DNA from: JBCCXZ01 sp965228005
GTDB lineage: Bacteria; Planctomycetota; Planctomycetia; Pirellulales; Lacipirellulaceae
Assembly: GCA_965228005.1 (NCBI GenBank)
Contig: CBDDGV010000001.1
Location: 1,302,001 to 1,366,000 of the forward strand
Direction: 5' to 3'
Length of the DNA: 64,000 bases
This document shows, one piece after another, positions 33,222-42,184 of the stretch. A program made the position numbers and the translations under genes. The first letter of the stretch is position 1; each line of letters starts with the position of its first letter. The notes under the pieces are model-generated. The model made no database searches, was not told the origin of the DNA, and was given only the letters and a program-made list of their open reading frames with translations.

Positions 33222-33289
33222 GTGGCACTGGCGTCTCGCCAGTGGAATACCCATTACCGGCATGCACTGGCAAGATGCCAGTGCCACCC
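33222..33289. repeat. REP-like palindromic pair, copy 3
   Basis: GTGGCACTGGCGTCTCGCCA at the left and CTGGCAAGATGCCAGTGCCACCC-type arm at the right, as in copies 1 and 2 but with a shorter spacer. It begins 19 bp after the stop of the CBS gene (minus strand). Confidence 0.85.
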
Positions 33290-33308
33290 AGACGAGGAAA
33301 CCGGACCG

Positions 33309-33782
33309 CTACGCCAGCGGGGCGTCGTCCAGCTCCACCAACGCGCTGATATACAGCAGCGAATTCCGCTGCGCGGGTGCGGGGGCCCGCTTCACCACGT
33401 CGAGCGCGGCCTTCAGCACGTCGCGGCGGCTGATCTGGCCCAGCAGCCGGCCGTCCTCCACCACCGGCAGCCGCCGGTAGCTGGTCAGCAAGAACAACTG
33501 TGCGATAGATAACAGTTGCGTGTCGGCCGTGATCGTCTGCGCCTCGGTGTCCATGAACGCCCGCACCCGGTTGCTGGGCAGCTGCTCGTACGCGGCGTCC
33601 AGCAGCACGTGCATCGAGCACTTCTCGCTGAACACGCCGAGGTACCGGCCGTCGTCGTCCACCACCGGCGCGCCGGAGATGCGTTTCTTCAGCAGCAGCT
33701 GCACGGCCTGCAGCACGTCCATCTCGGGGTGCAGCGTGACCAGCTTCTTGACCATGAAGTCGCGGGCGGCGATCTGAGACAT
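33309..33782 (-). CDS. Tandem CBS domain protein
   Basis: 157 residues. Two CBS motifs make one Bateman module: residues 1-62 (AARDFMVKKLVTLHPEMDVLQAVQLLLKKRISGAPVVDDDGRYLGVFSEK, in pieces) and about 70-130 (TITADTQLLSIAQLFLLTSYRRLPVVEDGRLLGQISRRDVL, in pieces). Such modules bind adenine nucleotides and regulate partners. No partner domain is fused here. No signal peptide. A terminal helix with KRAPAPAQRNS follows. The gene is divergent from the membrane protein pair at 34039, and the roughly 250 bp between contain CRP-like boxes. Confidence 0.9.
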   Translation of the reverse strand: MSQIAARDFMVKKLVTLHPEMDVLQAVQLLLKKRISGAPVVDDDGRYLGVFSEKCSMHVLLDAAYEQLPSNRVRAFMDTEAQTITADTQLLSIAQLFLLTSYRRLPVVEDGRLLGQISRRDVLKAALDVVKRAPAPAQRNSLLYISALVELDDAPLA

Positions 33783-33940
33783 TGCCTGGGTTCCTCCTCG
33801 CCCAGCACTCCGCGGGCGTCTATCAAGACAAGCGACACAAGTAGAAAAGACCCCGCGTGTGCAACGCTCACTCTCCTCAGCGACGCGTGCCCAGCGTTGC
33901 AGGGACTCTCAATCGTAACCGACAAACCGGCACAAGAGAT

Positions 33941-33956
33941 TGTGAAAACATTCACA
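33941..33956. promoter_or_regulatory. CRP-like box 1
   Basis: TGTGA-N6-TCACA, a perfect match to the CRP/FNR-family core, with inner AAACAT. It is 83 bp upstream of the start of the membrane protein at 34039 and about 160 bp upstream of the divergent CBS start. Confidence 0.5.
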
Positions 33957-33975
33957 GGTGCAACCGTGCACGGCT

Positions 33976-33991
33976 TGTGAAAGAATTCACG
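33976..33991. promoter_or_regulatory. CRP-like box 2
   Basis: TGTGA-N6-TCACG, 35 bp centre-to-centre from box 1, with inner AAGAAT. Between the boxes lies a further GTGCA-ACCG-TGCAC palindrome at 33958-33971. Confidence 0.45.
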
Positions 33992-34038
33992 ATCCGCGGC
34001 CCGCGCCCGCCGAACACTCGAAGGCTTTGGAAGTCAGC

Positions 34039-35841
34039 ATGCTCACGATGGACCTGTACGACCTGGTCGACGCGCTTTCTGCCGCGTTCTTCGCACTCTT
34101 GGGCGTCTGGGCTGCGCTCGACCGCAGGCATTGGTTCTTGCGCTTCGCGGTGGTCTCGGTCTTCCTTTTCGCATCGCTGCTCGTCCCGGCGTTCGAGATC
34201 GTCCTCGAATTCGGCGTCCTGATTTTATTGATCAACGCCGGCGTCTGGCTCGGCACGCTCCGTCGAAACTGGCCGCCGCGGCTCTCGATGGAGTCCGCCC
34301 TCCTGGCGATGGTGGTCGTCGCCGTGCTGTGCGCGGTGGCCGGCGCGGTCCCTTCGCTCGACGCCCGCACCTGGGGCTTCTGCATGTCGGTCGCGTTCGG
34401 CGGCGCTGCGATCGCGCTCGGCTGCGTGCAGCTCGTCTTCGGCGCCCGCCCGTTGCTCGTCCGGGTGCTGTTGTTCCCCGCGTTCGTCGCGGCGGCTCTC
34501 GCCGCGATTGCCTTGATCGAAGCGATCGAACGCGCAGCGCTCGGCCGGGGCTTCGTGCTGCCCATCGGGCTGCAGGATCAAGCAGACTTCATCAAAGAAC
34601 ACGGCGGAGCGTTCCAGGTCGGCACGTTCCTGATCATCGCCGCACTCTGGCTGGCACGCGAAACCCGATGGTTCCACGACGCCGAAGAAGACGCCGAACC
34701 CGTCCGCTGGCGTCTCGTTGGCAGCCGCTGGACGCTGGCCACCCTCGTCACAACGATCTTCGCCCCGCTGCTGCTGATCTTCCTGCGGCTGCTGTTCCCG
34801 ACGCCGCTGCCGCCGATCGAACTGCCCAACCCCAACGGCTACGACGACATCGTCGCCGCCGGGCGCATGACCCCTCAGGAAGAGCTGCAGAGTATCTTCG
34901 CGGCGCAGGCCGCCGGCGGTAACCTCGCTTCACTGGAAGCCGACCTTGCTCGGCTGTCTCCGATGTATGAGTTGATCGACCAGGGCCTCACGAATCCCAT
35001 TGTCTCGCCCTACTATCACCCGAAGCAGAGCGAGCAGGCCCGCAAGGATGCCCAAGCAGAGTGGTGCGTGCTGTTGGCCTTGCTCCTCCGTGCCGACCTC
35101 GCCTGGCGAACGTCTTCCGAGGAAGAGACCATCGAGGGCCTCCTCCGGCCACTCCTACTCAGCAGGACGCTTGCCGCCAACTATGGCGTGGGATGGTCCG
35201 CCGCGAATTGGGCCGAGCCTACTTTCGTCCAGTATGTTCAATTGCGTTTGAGAGACTTCGACAGCAAGACTTGTCGATGGATGCTTGAGGAGTGCACTCA
35301 CTACGACTCGTCTAGGACGCCTGCCGACACCATTAGGAAACGTCAGCGCATTATCGACGACAACATTGATTGGAAGAACAACCTTTGGAACACGCTCGCA
35401 GACGTCTCGGGCGAGGACCGCTACGAGTGGGTCGAGGACTGGCAAAGGACGAAGGCTGCCAGCATGAGGCTCACGATTGCCCAGCTCGGTGTTCAGGCTT
35501 ACTACGCAGAACGGGGCAAGCCGCCGGTTGCGTTGTCGGATGTTGTCCCCGACTACCTTCCAGAGGTGCCGCTCGATCCCTTCACGGGAGAGCCGTTGCG
35601 CCATAGCCTCAGCCCCGCAGCCGCAACCTTCTACTCGGTCGGCCACAACGGCGCGGACGACACCGCAGTGAAAGCGGCACAACGCAGCGACGATATCGTC
35701 TCTCGCATTGCTTTCCCAGCTCCGGGGGGAACCGCCACCGAAGCCAAAGGGTCTGAGGCAAGCCAGCCCGAGGACGCTGACGAGCCCGCGAAGGAGCCGC
35801 CACCCAACGACCCCGCACGCGAACCCCAAACCTCTCCCTAA
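34039..35841 (+). CDS. Large membrane protein with pseudopilin-like tail, paralog A
   Basis: 600 residues from the ATG at 34039, preceded by GGAAG; an ATG at 34048 matches the paralog start better and is an alternative. The N-terminal third has about eight membrane segments, starting with FFALLGVWAALDRRHWFLRF. A soluble middle part follows, then a C-terminal motif: QLGVQAYYAERGKPP, a DVVPDYLPEVPLDPFTGEPLR block, then YSVGHNGADD. Such PDYL-P-D-P-G blocks occur at the ends of planctomycete proteins related to pseudopilins. The 610-residue gene 39 bp downstream is clearly a paralog. No function is recognised. Confidence 0.75.
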   Translation: MLTMDLYDLVDALSAAFFALLGVWAALDRRHWFLRFAVVSVFLFASLLVPAFEIVLEFGVLILLINAGVWLGTLRRNWPPRLSMESALLAMVVVAVLCAVAGAVPSLDARTWGFCMSVAFGGAAIALGCVQLVFGARPLLVRVLLFPAFVAAALAAIALIEAIERAALGRGFVLPIGLQDQADFIKEHGGAFQVGTFLIIAALWLARETRWFHDAEEDAEPVRWRLVGSRWTLATLVTTIFAPLLLIFLRLLFPTPLPPIELPNPNGYDDIVAAGRMTPQEELQSIFAAQAAGGNLASLEADLARLSPMYELIDQGLTNPIVSPYYHPKQSEQARKDAQAEWCVLLALLLRADLAWRTSSEEETIEGLLRPLLLSRTLAANYGVGWSAANWAEPTFVQYVQLRLRDFDSKTCRWMLEECTHYDSSRTPADTIRKRQRIIDDNIDWKNNLWNTLADVSGEDRYEWVEDWQRTKAASMRLTIAQLGVQAYYAERGKPPVALSDVVPDYLPEVPLDPFTGEPLRHSLSPAAATFYSVGHNGADDTAVKAAQRSDDIVSRIAFPAPGGTATEAKGSEASQPEDADEPAKEPPPNDPAREPQTSP

Positions 35842-35880
35842 GCCACAAGCACTGACGCTCTAAGGCAAGCGCACAGCAAC

Positions 35881-37713
35881 ATGGACCTGGCCGATCTGAT
35901 AGCCACAACCACAGCCGTGTTCTTCGCCCTGCTAGGCATCTGGGCCGCCCTCGACCGCCGGCACTGGTTCCTGCGTTTTGCGGTCGTCGCGGCGGTCGTC
36001 GCCGCCCCCCTGCTGATCCCGGCCTACGAGCTGACCCTGCAGTTCGGCCTCGCAGTTCTGTTGATCAACGCCGGAATCTGGCTGGCCAACCTCCGAAGTA
36101 GCTGGCCCCCTCGGCTGTCATTGCAATCAGCCCTCCTGGCGATGGTCGTTGTCGCAATCGTAAGCCTGTTCGTCGCGGCGATGCCTGAATGGGAAGCAGG
36201 ACAGTGGGCCGATTGCATCAGCGTCGGAGTCTGCACCGCCTGGACGGCACTTGCCTGCGTCGCGCTGGTCTACGGACGCAGCACGCTACCGTGGCGCCTC
36301 TCCCACTTCGCACTACTCTTGCTCGCCGCCGCTGCGTCCTTTGTATCCATCGATGTAGCCGGCGCCGCCATGGCGTACTACAGGCGCGTGCCATGGCAAG
36401 ATGCGTTCGGCTATGCTCTGGAACAAGTACCCCCGCGATCCCTTTTTCGCTCCCAGGTTCGCCACCACGGTCTTGAGACTTCACTGGGCATCGCGGTCTC
36501 ACTTGCTGCCTTGGTGCTTGCTCGAGAATCTCGCTGGTTCCACAATCACGAAGCCACAGCCTCTCCACGGCGGCGGCTCGCCGCGAGCAGGGTTTCAGTC
36601 GCGGCCCTTGCTTTGCTGATCTCCTGCCCGCTGTTATCGCTCTACTTCCGCCTGCTCAACCCGCCGCCATTGCAGCACGCACCGATCCCGGAAGACAACG
36701 GCTACGACGACCTCGTAGCGGCCGGCCGGATGAAGTCACAAGACGAACTCAACGAGATACTGCAACGCTCGTTCGGGCCGACCTCGCCAGCACCAATTTC
36801 AACGGAAGAGTCAGAACTGCTCAACCGCATCTGCAAACGCATCAACGAAGGTCTCAGCAAAGAAATCGTGTTTCCGCATGCAAAACCGAATGCACCAGAG
36901 CACCGCAACCTGGAAGCGGCCTCCTTCGCCATGTGGATCCAGGCCGAGCGCGGCTTCGAGTCCGGAGGGTTCCTTAAAGGCAAAGATGGCTGCCGTAGTT
37001 GGCTCGATTTCGCCCAACGAACCAGGTTGCTCGACGACTACAGAGGGCTCTTCAGACTCTCTGCCGAAGCGGAAACCGTCTACAAGTGCAGAGACCTACT
37101 CGCTGAACTCAGCGCGTCAGAGTGTCTCGCCGCAAAGCAGATCCTCCTCGATTACGTGGCCCAGCTGCCGCCGATGTCGCTGCTGAAGGACAACGAAGCG
37201 CGTTGGGACAGCCACAGAAGTTGGCAGAAACACCTCCGGATCATCCTGGCGGATTGGTCGGGCCGCCATTGCTACGAGTCGCTGGAAGGCCACGTGCACC
37301 AGAGTTCGGTCAGAGTACTGCTGGGAGCCTCCCGACTCGCCATCCAGGCGTACTACCGTGACCACGGCGAAGTCCCCGCAGACCTTGAAGAACTCGTCCC
37401 CGACTACCTCGACGAAATCCCCTGCGACCCTTGGGGGAATGGCACCCTCCGCAGCATCAAGAACCGCCGCTCCCTGACCGTCTACAGCGTCGGGTATGAC
37501 GGCGTCGACCAGACCTGCCCCGTCAACGGCTCAAACACCCCCAGCAACGACATGACCGCAAGAGCCCCCCGGTACAAACTCACCGAATGCGTGCGATTCA
37601 TGATCGCCGACCGCCTCGAACCGCTCGCCAGAACCCTCCAGCAGATTCTTGTAGAAAGTGGCCACCTCATCCGAGATAATGCTGCCAGGCTCCAACAAGC
37701 CCACGCTCCTTGA
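35881..37713 (+). CDS. Large membrane protein with pseudopilin-like tail, paralog B
   Basis: 610 residues. It starts ATTTACVFFALLGIWAALDRR-like: MDLADLIATTTAVFFALLG then IWAALDRRHWFLRF, nearly identical to paralog A over the first membrane segments, and it diverges in the middle. The C-terminal module is again present: RLAIQAYYRDHGEVP, ELVPDYLDEIPCDPWGNGTLR, then YSVGYDGVDQT. The last 60 residues differ from A. Tandem duplication is plain. The gene has no recognised catalytic motif. A repeat-rich gap of about 300 bp follows. Confidence 0.75.
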   Translation: MDLADLIATTTAVFFALLGIWAALDRRHWFLRFAVVAAVVAAPLLIPAYELTLQFGLAVLLINAGIWLANLRSSWPPRLSLQSALLAMVVVAIVSLFVAAMPEWEAGQWADCISVGVCTAWTALACVALVYGRSTLPWRLSHFALLLLAAAASFVSIDVAGAAMAYYRRVPWQDAFGYALEQVPPRSLFRSQVRHHGLETSLGIAVSLAALVLARESRWFHNHEATASPRRRLAASRVSVAALALLISCPLLSLYFRLLNPPPLQHAPIPEDNGYDDLVAAGRMKSQDELNEILQRSFGPTSPAPISTEESELLNRICKRINEGLSKEIVFPHAKPNAPEHRNLEAASFAMWIQAERGFESGGFLKGKDGCRSWLDFAQRTRLLDDYRGLFRLSAEAETVYKCRDLLAELSASECLAAKQILLDYVAQLPPMSLLKDNEARWDSHRSWQKHLRIILADWSGRHCYESLEGHVHQSSVRVLLGASRLAIQAYYRDHGEVPADLEELVPDYLDEIPCDPWGNGTLRSIKNRRSLTVYSVGYDGVDQTCPVNGSNTPSNDMTARAPRYKLTECVRFMIADRLEPLARTLQQILVESGHLIRDNAARLQQAHAP

Positions 37714-37743
37714 CAACTTGTTTCTAACGCAAGGACAGCGCTG

Positions 37744-37770
37744 CTAGCCGCCGACCTACGCGTCGGCGGT
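37744..37770. repeat. Second palindromic repeat family, copy 2
   Basis: CTAG then CCGCCGAC-CTACGC-GTCGGCGG. The loop matches copy 1 at 26423-26475 exactly, while one stem pair is swapped (G:C to C:G) so that pairing is kept. Confidence 0.7.
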
Positions 37771-37906
37771 CGCCGCACAGGTTACGCACCCACTCGCTGA
37801 CGCTCGGGGCTCAGCAACGGCCCTAGTATCGCGATTCTCGATACTGCGACGCAGAAAACTCTGCACGAGATTACGTAAACCCCGCCCCGTTGTGTCCGCA
37901 TCCCAA

Positions 37907-37933
37907 TAGCCGCGACTCTACGAGTCGCTGGCA
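37907..37933. repeat. Second palindromic repeat family, divergent copy 3
   Basis: TAGC then GCGACTC-TAC-GAGTCGC, a 7-bp stem around the same CTACG-type centre, with the flanking TAGCC/GGC bases also kept. Placement in the family is a judgement. Confidence 0.5.
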
Positions 37934-38018
37934 AACCAAAGCCCGACGCGGTCAAAAAGAAGAGACTTTTGTCACCCTAGAGCGTGATCGCTGTTTTCGC
38001 GACAAAACCCAGCAGCCG

Positions 38019-39131
38019 CTACAGCCCCTCGTTGAGACCCTGCAGGTCCGCGGGCACAAACCGCCCGTCCTTCCGCAGCAGTTCGCCGTCGAACCACACC
38101 TCCCCGCCGCCGTAGTCCTCCCGCTGAATGAGCACCATATCCCAGTGGATCTGGCTGCGGTTGCCGTTGTCGGCGATCTCGTACGCCTGCCCAGGCGTGA
38201 GGTGGAAGCTGCCGCCGATCTTCTCGTCGAACAGCGTGTCGAGCATCGGGTGACGCACGCGGTTGTTGGTGCCCAGCGACCACTCGCCGCAGTACCGGGC
38301 GCCCTCGTCGCACTGGAAGATCGCGTTCAGGTCGGCCGTCCGGTTCGAGGTCGCCTTCACGATCTCGCCGTTCTTGAACTCCAACTCCACGTTCTCGAAC
38401 ACCTTGCCCTGGTACTCGCTCGGCGTGTTGAACCGGATCACCCCGTTGATGCTGTCCCGCACCGGCGCGGTGAAGACCTCGCCGTCGGGGATGTTCCGCT
38501 CGCCGTTGCAGGCGATCACGGGGATGCCCTTGATCGAGAACTCCAGGTCGGTCCCCTCGGCCGTGAGCCGCACGTGCTCGGCCGCTTCCATCCGCTTGAC
38601 CAGCGGCTTCTGCGCCTCGGCCATCGCCTTGTAGTCGGCGGTGCAGACTTCGAAGAAGAAGTCTTCGAACGCCTCGGTGCTCATCCGGGCCGCCTGGGCG
38701 AACGAGCCGGTCGGGTAACGCAGCACCACCCACTTGGTCTCCGGCACCCGCGACTCGCCGTGCACCGGCTTCCACCAGTGCTCCTGGTAGAGGTCCATCC
38801 GCTCCTGAGGCACGTCGGCGAACTGCGTGGCGTTCGAGGCGCCGCGGATGGCGATGAAGGCGTCCATCTCGTCCATCCGCTGCTTCTCGAACTTGCCGGC
38901 GAGCTTCATGCTCTCCTCGGTGGCGTGACGGTAGAGGGTCCGCAGCACCTCGTTGCTCTGCCACTTCGCCAGCGGCACAGCTCCCCGCTTGGTGGCGCCC
39001 TCCACGAGCGCACACACCAACGCCGGCGAGGGCAGGTCCTCCGCCTCGATGAGGATCTTCTCCCCCGCCTGTAACTGGCAGCTGTGATCGAGCAGCAGGT
39101 CGGCGAGCGTCTGGATGCGGGGGTCGCGCAT
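38019..39131 (-). CDS. M29 family aminopeptidase
   Basis: 370 residues, near the usual 370-410. M29 enzymes are dimetal (Co or Zn) cytoplasmic aminopeptidases. The N-terminal domain holds LVEGATKRGAVPL. The metal-binding C-terminal half has NIPDGEVFTAP with the conserved Glu, EWSLGTNN, then GGSFHLTPGQAY with a His, and SQIHWDMVLI with a His and Asp. Ligands are consistent with the family. Start ATG at 39131, no signal peptide. The neighbouring acyl-CoA dehydrogenase is divergent and 165 bp away. Not linked to the M42 gene elsewhere in the window. Confidence 0.9.
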   Translation of the reverse strand: MRDPRIQTLADLLLDHSCQLQAGEKILIEAEDLPSPALVCALVEGATKRGAVPLAKWQSNEVLRTLYRHATEESMKLAGKFEKQRMDEMDAFIAIRGASNATQFADVPQERMDLYQEHWWKPVHGESRVPETKWVVLRYPTGSFAQAARMSTEAFEDFFFEVCTADYKAMAEAQKPLVKRMEAAEHVRLTAEGTDLEFSIKGIPVIACNGERNIPDGEVFTAPVRDSINGVIRFNTPSEYQGKVFENVELEFKNGEIVKATSNRTADLNAIFQCDEGARYCGEWSLGTNNRVRHPMLDTLFDEKIGGSFHLTPGQAYEIADNGNRSQIHWDMVLIQREDYGGGEVWFDGELLRKDGRFVPADLQGLNEGL

Positions 39132-39295
39132 GCGGTGGGTGTCTCAGGAGTGGGGAGCTGCAAGAACCGACGGAACCCCTACGATGCTACGGCTTTGGAC
39201 GGCACTCCACAATCGGACGAACGGGCCCTGCGCGTTATAATTCAAGTAAGCCGAGAACGGATTCGGCACACCACGCTTGAGAGAACGAGAGACCC

Positions 39296-41224
39296 ATGGC
39301 CACTGGCGCCCCCTCCCCTCCCGGGACCGACCACAACGCCCCGTCGTTCGCCGAAACCGCCCTCACCCTCGGCGGGAAGAGCGCCGACGAGGCCCGCCGC
39401 ACCGGCGCGATCGACAAGGCCGACGACCAGGTCGAGGCGCTCTTCGCCCCGCAGTACCAGACCGTCAACAGCCCGGCCCACCGCGTGGTGTGGGAGAAGG
39501 GCGCCCCGGTGTCGCTGTTCCAGAGCGAGCCCGCCGCCACACCGCCCGAGGCCCAGCGGGTGATGGACGACTCGGTCGAGGTCGTCCGCCGCCACCGCCG
39601 CGGCGGCACGCTGCATGGAGACGATGGCAAGATCCGCCCCGAGGTGATGCAGGACCTCGGCCAAGCCGGTTATTGGGGCCTGTTGGTCGACCCGCAGTAC
39701 GGCGGCCAGGGCACGCCGTTCGCCGCGTTCGCACCGTTCCTCACCCGCATGGCGACTGTCGACCCCACCATAGCCGGCCTCGCCTCGGTCCACGGCTGCA
39801 TCGGCGCCGTCGACCCCGTGAACAGCTTCGGCAACGCCGAGCAGAAGGAGCGGTTCCTCCCCGACCTGGCCAGCGGCAAGCGGCTCAGCGCCTTCGCCCT
39901 CACCGAGCCCGGCGCCGGCAGCGACCTCACCGCCCTCCGCACCCGAGCCGTCTTGGACGGCGACCACTACGTCGTGCATGGCGAGAAGCTGTTCATCACC
40001 AACGTCGTCCCGGGCCGCACGATCGGATTGGTGTGCCTCGTCAACGACAAGCCGGCCGTGCTGGTCGTCGACCTGCCGGCTGAAGAGTCCGAGCAGTTCC
40101 AGATCCGCAAGTACGGCCTCTGGGCGCTCAAGCACACCCACAACCAGGGCCTGGTGTTCAACGGGCTCCGCGTGCCGGCAGAGAACCTGCTCAAACCGCC
40201 CCGCGGCAACGGGCTGACGATCGCCTACCACGGCCTGAACCTCGGCCGCATCGCCCTCTGCGCCAACGCCGCGGGCACGATGCGGATCATGCTCGCCAGC
40301 ATGATCCCGTGGGCTAACTTCCGCGTGACTTACAGCGAGCCGATCGCCCGCCGCGAGCTCGTCCAGCGCCGCATGGGGCAACTCGCCGGTCTGATCACCG
40401 CCTGCGACGCGCTGGTCGCGTGGTGCGCCCAGCTCATCGACCACGGCTACCGCGGCGAGATGGAGTGCACCATCGCCAAAGTCTTCGGCAGCGAGGCGCA
40501 GAAGCATGCCGCGATCGAGCTGTTCATGAAGACGCACGGCGGCCGGTCGTTCGTCCACGGTCACCTGCTGGGCGACAACGTCCACGAGTACCTCGCCCCC
40601 TGCATCTACGAGGGCGAAGGCGAGATGCTCAGCATGGCGTTCTTCAAGTCGCTCGTAAAACACCACGGCATGACCTACTTCGAGCCGGTCGGCAAAGCCC
40701 TCGCCGCGGCGGGCATCAAGAAGCCCAACCCGCTCAACCCCGCCCACGCCTGGGCCCTGCGGAGCGTCGCCCTGCCCTACCTCAAGTGGATGGTCGCCCG
40801 CAGGCTGTTCCCCACGGCCCGCGCGTCCATGCCCGAGATGACACCCGCCCTCCGCGGCCACGCCGAGTTCGCCTGCGACGCGCTGCAACGGATGGCGGTC
40901 GAGATCTCCGGCACGATGCAGAAGTTCCAGCTCAAGCTCGCCGATCGGCAATGCCGTATGGCCGAGCTCTCGCTGCGGTGCCAGTCGCTCATCACTGTGC
41001 TCTGCACCAGCCTCTACGGCGCCCGGCAGGAAGACGAGCTGAGCCGCGAGGCCGCCGACGTGTTCTGCCAGGACGAGCGGCAGCGATTCACGGGGCAACG
41101 GCCCACGAACCGCTACTACAAAAAGGTCACCCAGCTCGGCGCCGCGATCGCCGAAGGCGGCTACAAGCCTATTGCGGGGCTCCAACCGGACGAGATCATG
41201 ATGCCCTACGAGGCGCAACCGTGA
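39296..41224 (+). CDS. Acyl-CoA dehydrogenase family protein with long C-terminal extension
   Basis: 642 residues, longer than the usual 380-400, so it resembles the ACAD9/FadE-type class with an extra C-terminal domain. FAD-binding and active-site motifs: FALTEPGAGSDLTALRTRA, then GEKLFITNV, then GLNLGRIALCANAAG near 310. The middle holds RRMGQLAGLITACDALVAW, and TIAKVFGSEAQKHAAIELFM marks the C-terminal helical domain. It probably takes part in acyl-CoA oxidation, reducing an electron-transfer flavoprotein. Chain length is not predictable. It begins ATG at 39296. Confidence 0.9.
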   Translation: MATGAPSPPGTDHNAPSFAETALTLGGKSADEARRTGAIDKADDQVEALFAPQYQTVNSPAHRVVWEKGAPVSLFQSEPAATPPEAQRVMDDSVEVVRRHRRGGTLHGDDGKIRPEVMQDLGQAGYWGLLVDPQYGGQGTPFAAFAPFLTRMATVDPTIAGLASVHGCIGAVDPVNSFGNAEQKERFLPDLASGKRLSAFALTEPGAGSDLTALRTRAVLDGDHYVVHGEKLFITNVVPGRTIGLVCLVNDKPAVLVVDLPAEESEQFQIRKYGLWALKHTHNQGLVFNGLRVPAENLLKPPRGNGLTIAYHGLNLGRIALCANAAGTMRIMLASMIPWANFRVTYSEPIARRELVQRRMGQLAGLITACDALVAWCAQLIDHGYRGEMECTIAKVFGSEAQKHAAIELFMKTHGGRSFVHGHLLGDNVHEYLAPCIYEGEGEMLSMAFFKSLVKHHGMTYFEPVGKALAAAGIKKPNPLNPAHAWALRSVALPYLKWMVARRLFPTARASMPEMTPALRGHAEFACDALQRMAVEISGTMQKFQLKLADRQCRMAELSLRCQSLITVLCTSLYGARQEDELSREAADVFCQDERQRFTGQRPTNRYYKKVTQLGAAIAEGGYKPIAGLQPDEIMMPYEAQP

Positions 41225-41339
41225 CCTTGGCCCGCTATTGAAGAGCTGCGTCCCTCAACCATGAGGTCTCTCCTCCCGACCGCGCCAACCATGGCGTATA
41301 ACGGTCGCTGACCGACCGACGCACGACCAGGGTTGAGCC

Positions 41340-42074
41340 ATGTCCTTCGCCGTCATCCTTCCCGCCGCCGGAGCCAGCCGGCGGTTCGCGGACAAGAACT
41401 ACAAGAAGCCCTTCGCCCCCCTCGCGGGCCGGGCCGTCTGGTTACACTCCGCCGAGCGGTTCCTCAACCGCAAGGACGTCGTGCAAGTGATCGTCTGCAT
41501 CGCCGATGACGACCGCGAGGAGTTCCAGCGCAAGTTCGGGGCGAACATCGCCATCCTCGGAGTGGACGTGGTCGGTGGCGGGGCCGAGCGGGCCGACTCG
41601 ATCCAGAACGCGCTGGCCAAGGTGAAGCCCGAGGCCGAGTTCGTCGCTGTGCACGACGCCGCCCGCCCCTGCCTGGTCGATAAGTGGATCGACCGCGTCT
41701 TCGAAGCCGCCGCCAAGAGCGGCGCCGCGATCCTCGCCACACCAGTCGCCGCCACCGTCAAGCGCGTCGAGTCGGGCCGCGTCGCCGAGACCGTCGATCG
41801 CCGAAGTTTGTGGGCGGCCCAGACCCCGCAGGTCTTCCGCCGCGAACTGCTCGAGAAGGCCTACGCCTCCCGCAAAGGGCCCGCCGCTACGGACGACGCC
41901 CAGCTCGTCGAGGCTCTTGGGGCCGAGGTCGCGGTGGTCGAGGGTTCGCCGCTGAACCTGAAAATCACCACCCGCGACGACCTCAAGCTCGCCGAGCAGG
42001 TCCTCAAGGTACTGCCGCGCCCGAAAACCGACAGCATGGCGAACCCCTTCGCCGGCGATGATCTCTGGAGATAG
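41340..42074 (+). CDS. ispD: 2-C-methyl-D-erythritol 4-phosphate cytidylyltransferase
   Basis: 244 residues. Third step of the MEP isoprenoid pathway: joins CTP with methylerythritol 4-phosphate in the cytoplasm. The nucleotide-binding start AVILPAAGASRRF with Lys at KKPF fits IspD. GGGAERADSIQNAL and VHDAARPCLV are the following substrate and magnesium motifs. A further block reads ATPVAATVKRV, and the C-terminal LKITTRDDLKLAE is typical. ATG at 41340 lies 115 bp after the acyl-CoA dehydrogenase. tyrS starts about 110 bp downstream, same strand. Confidence 0.94.
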   Translation: MSFAVILPAAGASRRFADKNYKKPFAPLAGRAVWLHSAERFLNRKDVVQVIVCIADDDREEFQRKFGANIAILGVDVVGGGAERADSIQNALAKVKPEAEFVAVHDAARPCLVDKWIDRVFEAAAKSGAAILATPVAATVKRVESGRVAETVDRRSLWAAQTPQVFRRELLEKAYASRKGPAATDDAQLVEALGAEVAVVEGSPLNLKITTRDDLKLAEQVLKVLPRPKTDSMANPFAGDDLWR

Positions 42075-42184
42075 GGATCCGGCGATTGGCCCTCCGCCGC
42101 GATTGCCGGCAACCGGTGACTGGCATTTCCAACGCTGAGGGATGCTCTACGATAGGGCTCCCTTCAAACGGCAACACACACCAG

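Larger units (their letters stand above)
37714..38018. other. Intergenic region with palindromic repeats
   Basis: About 300 bp without a gene, between paralog B and the convergent M29 aminopeptidase. It holds two copies of the second palindromic repeat family (37744-37770 and 37907-37933). Nothing else is apparent. Confidence 0.6.

Noticed and set aside
39242..41218. Minus-strand frame of 658 codons
   Set aside because: Opposite the acyl-CoA dehydrogenase gene, no domain or ribosome site.
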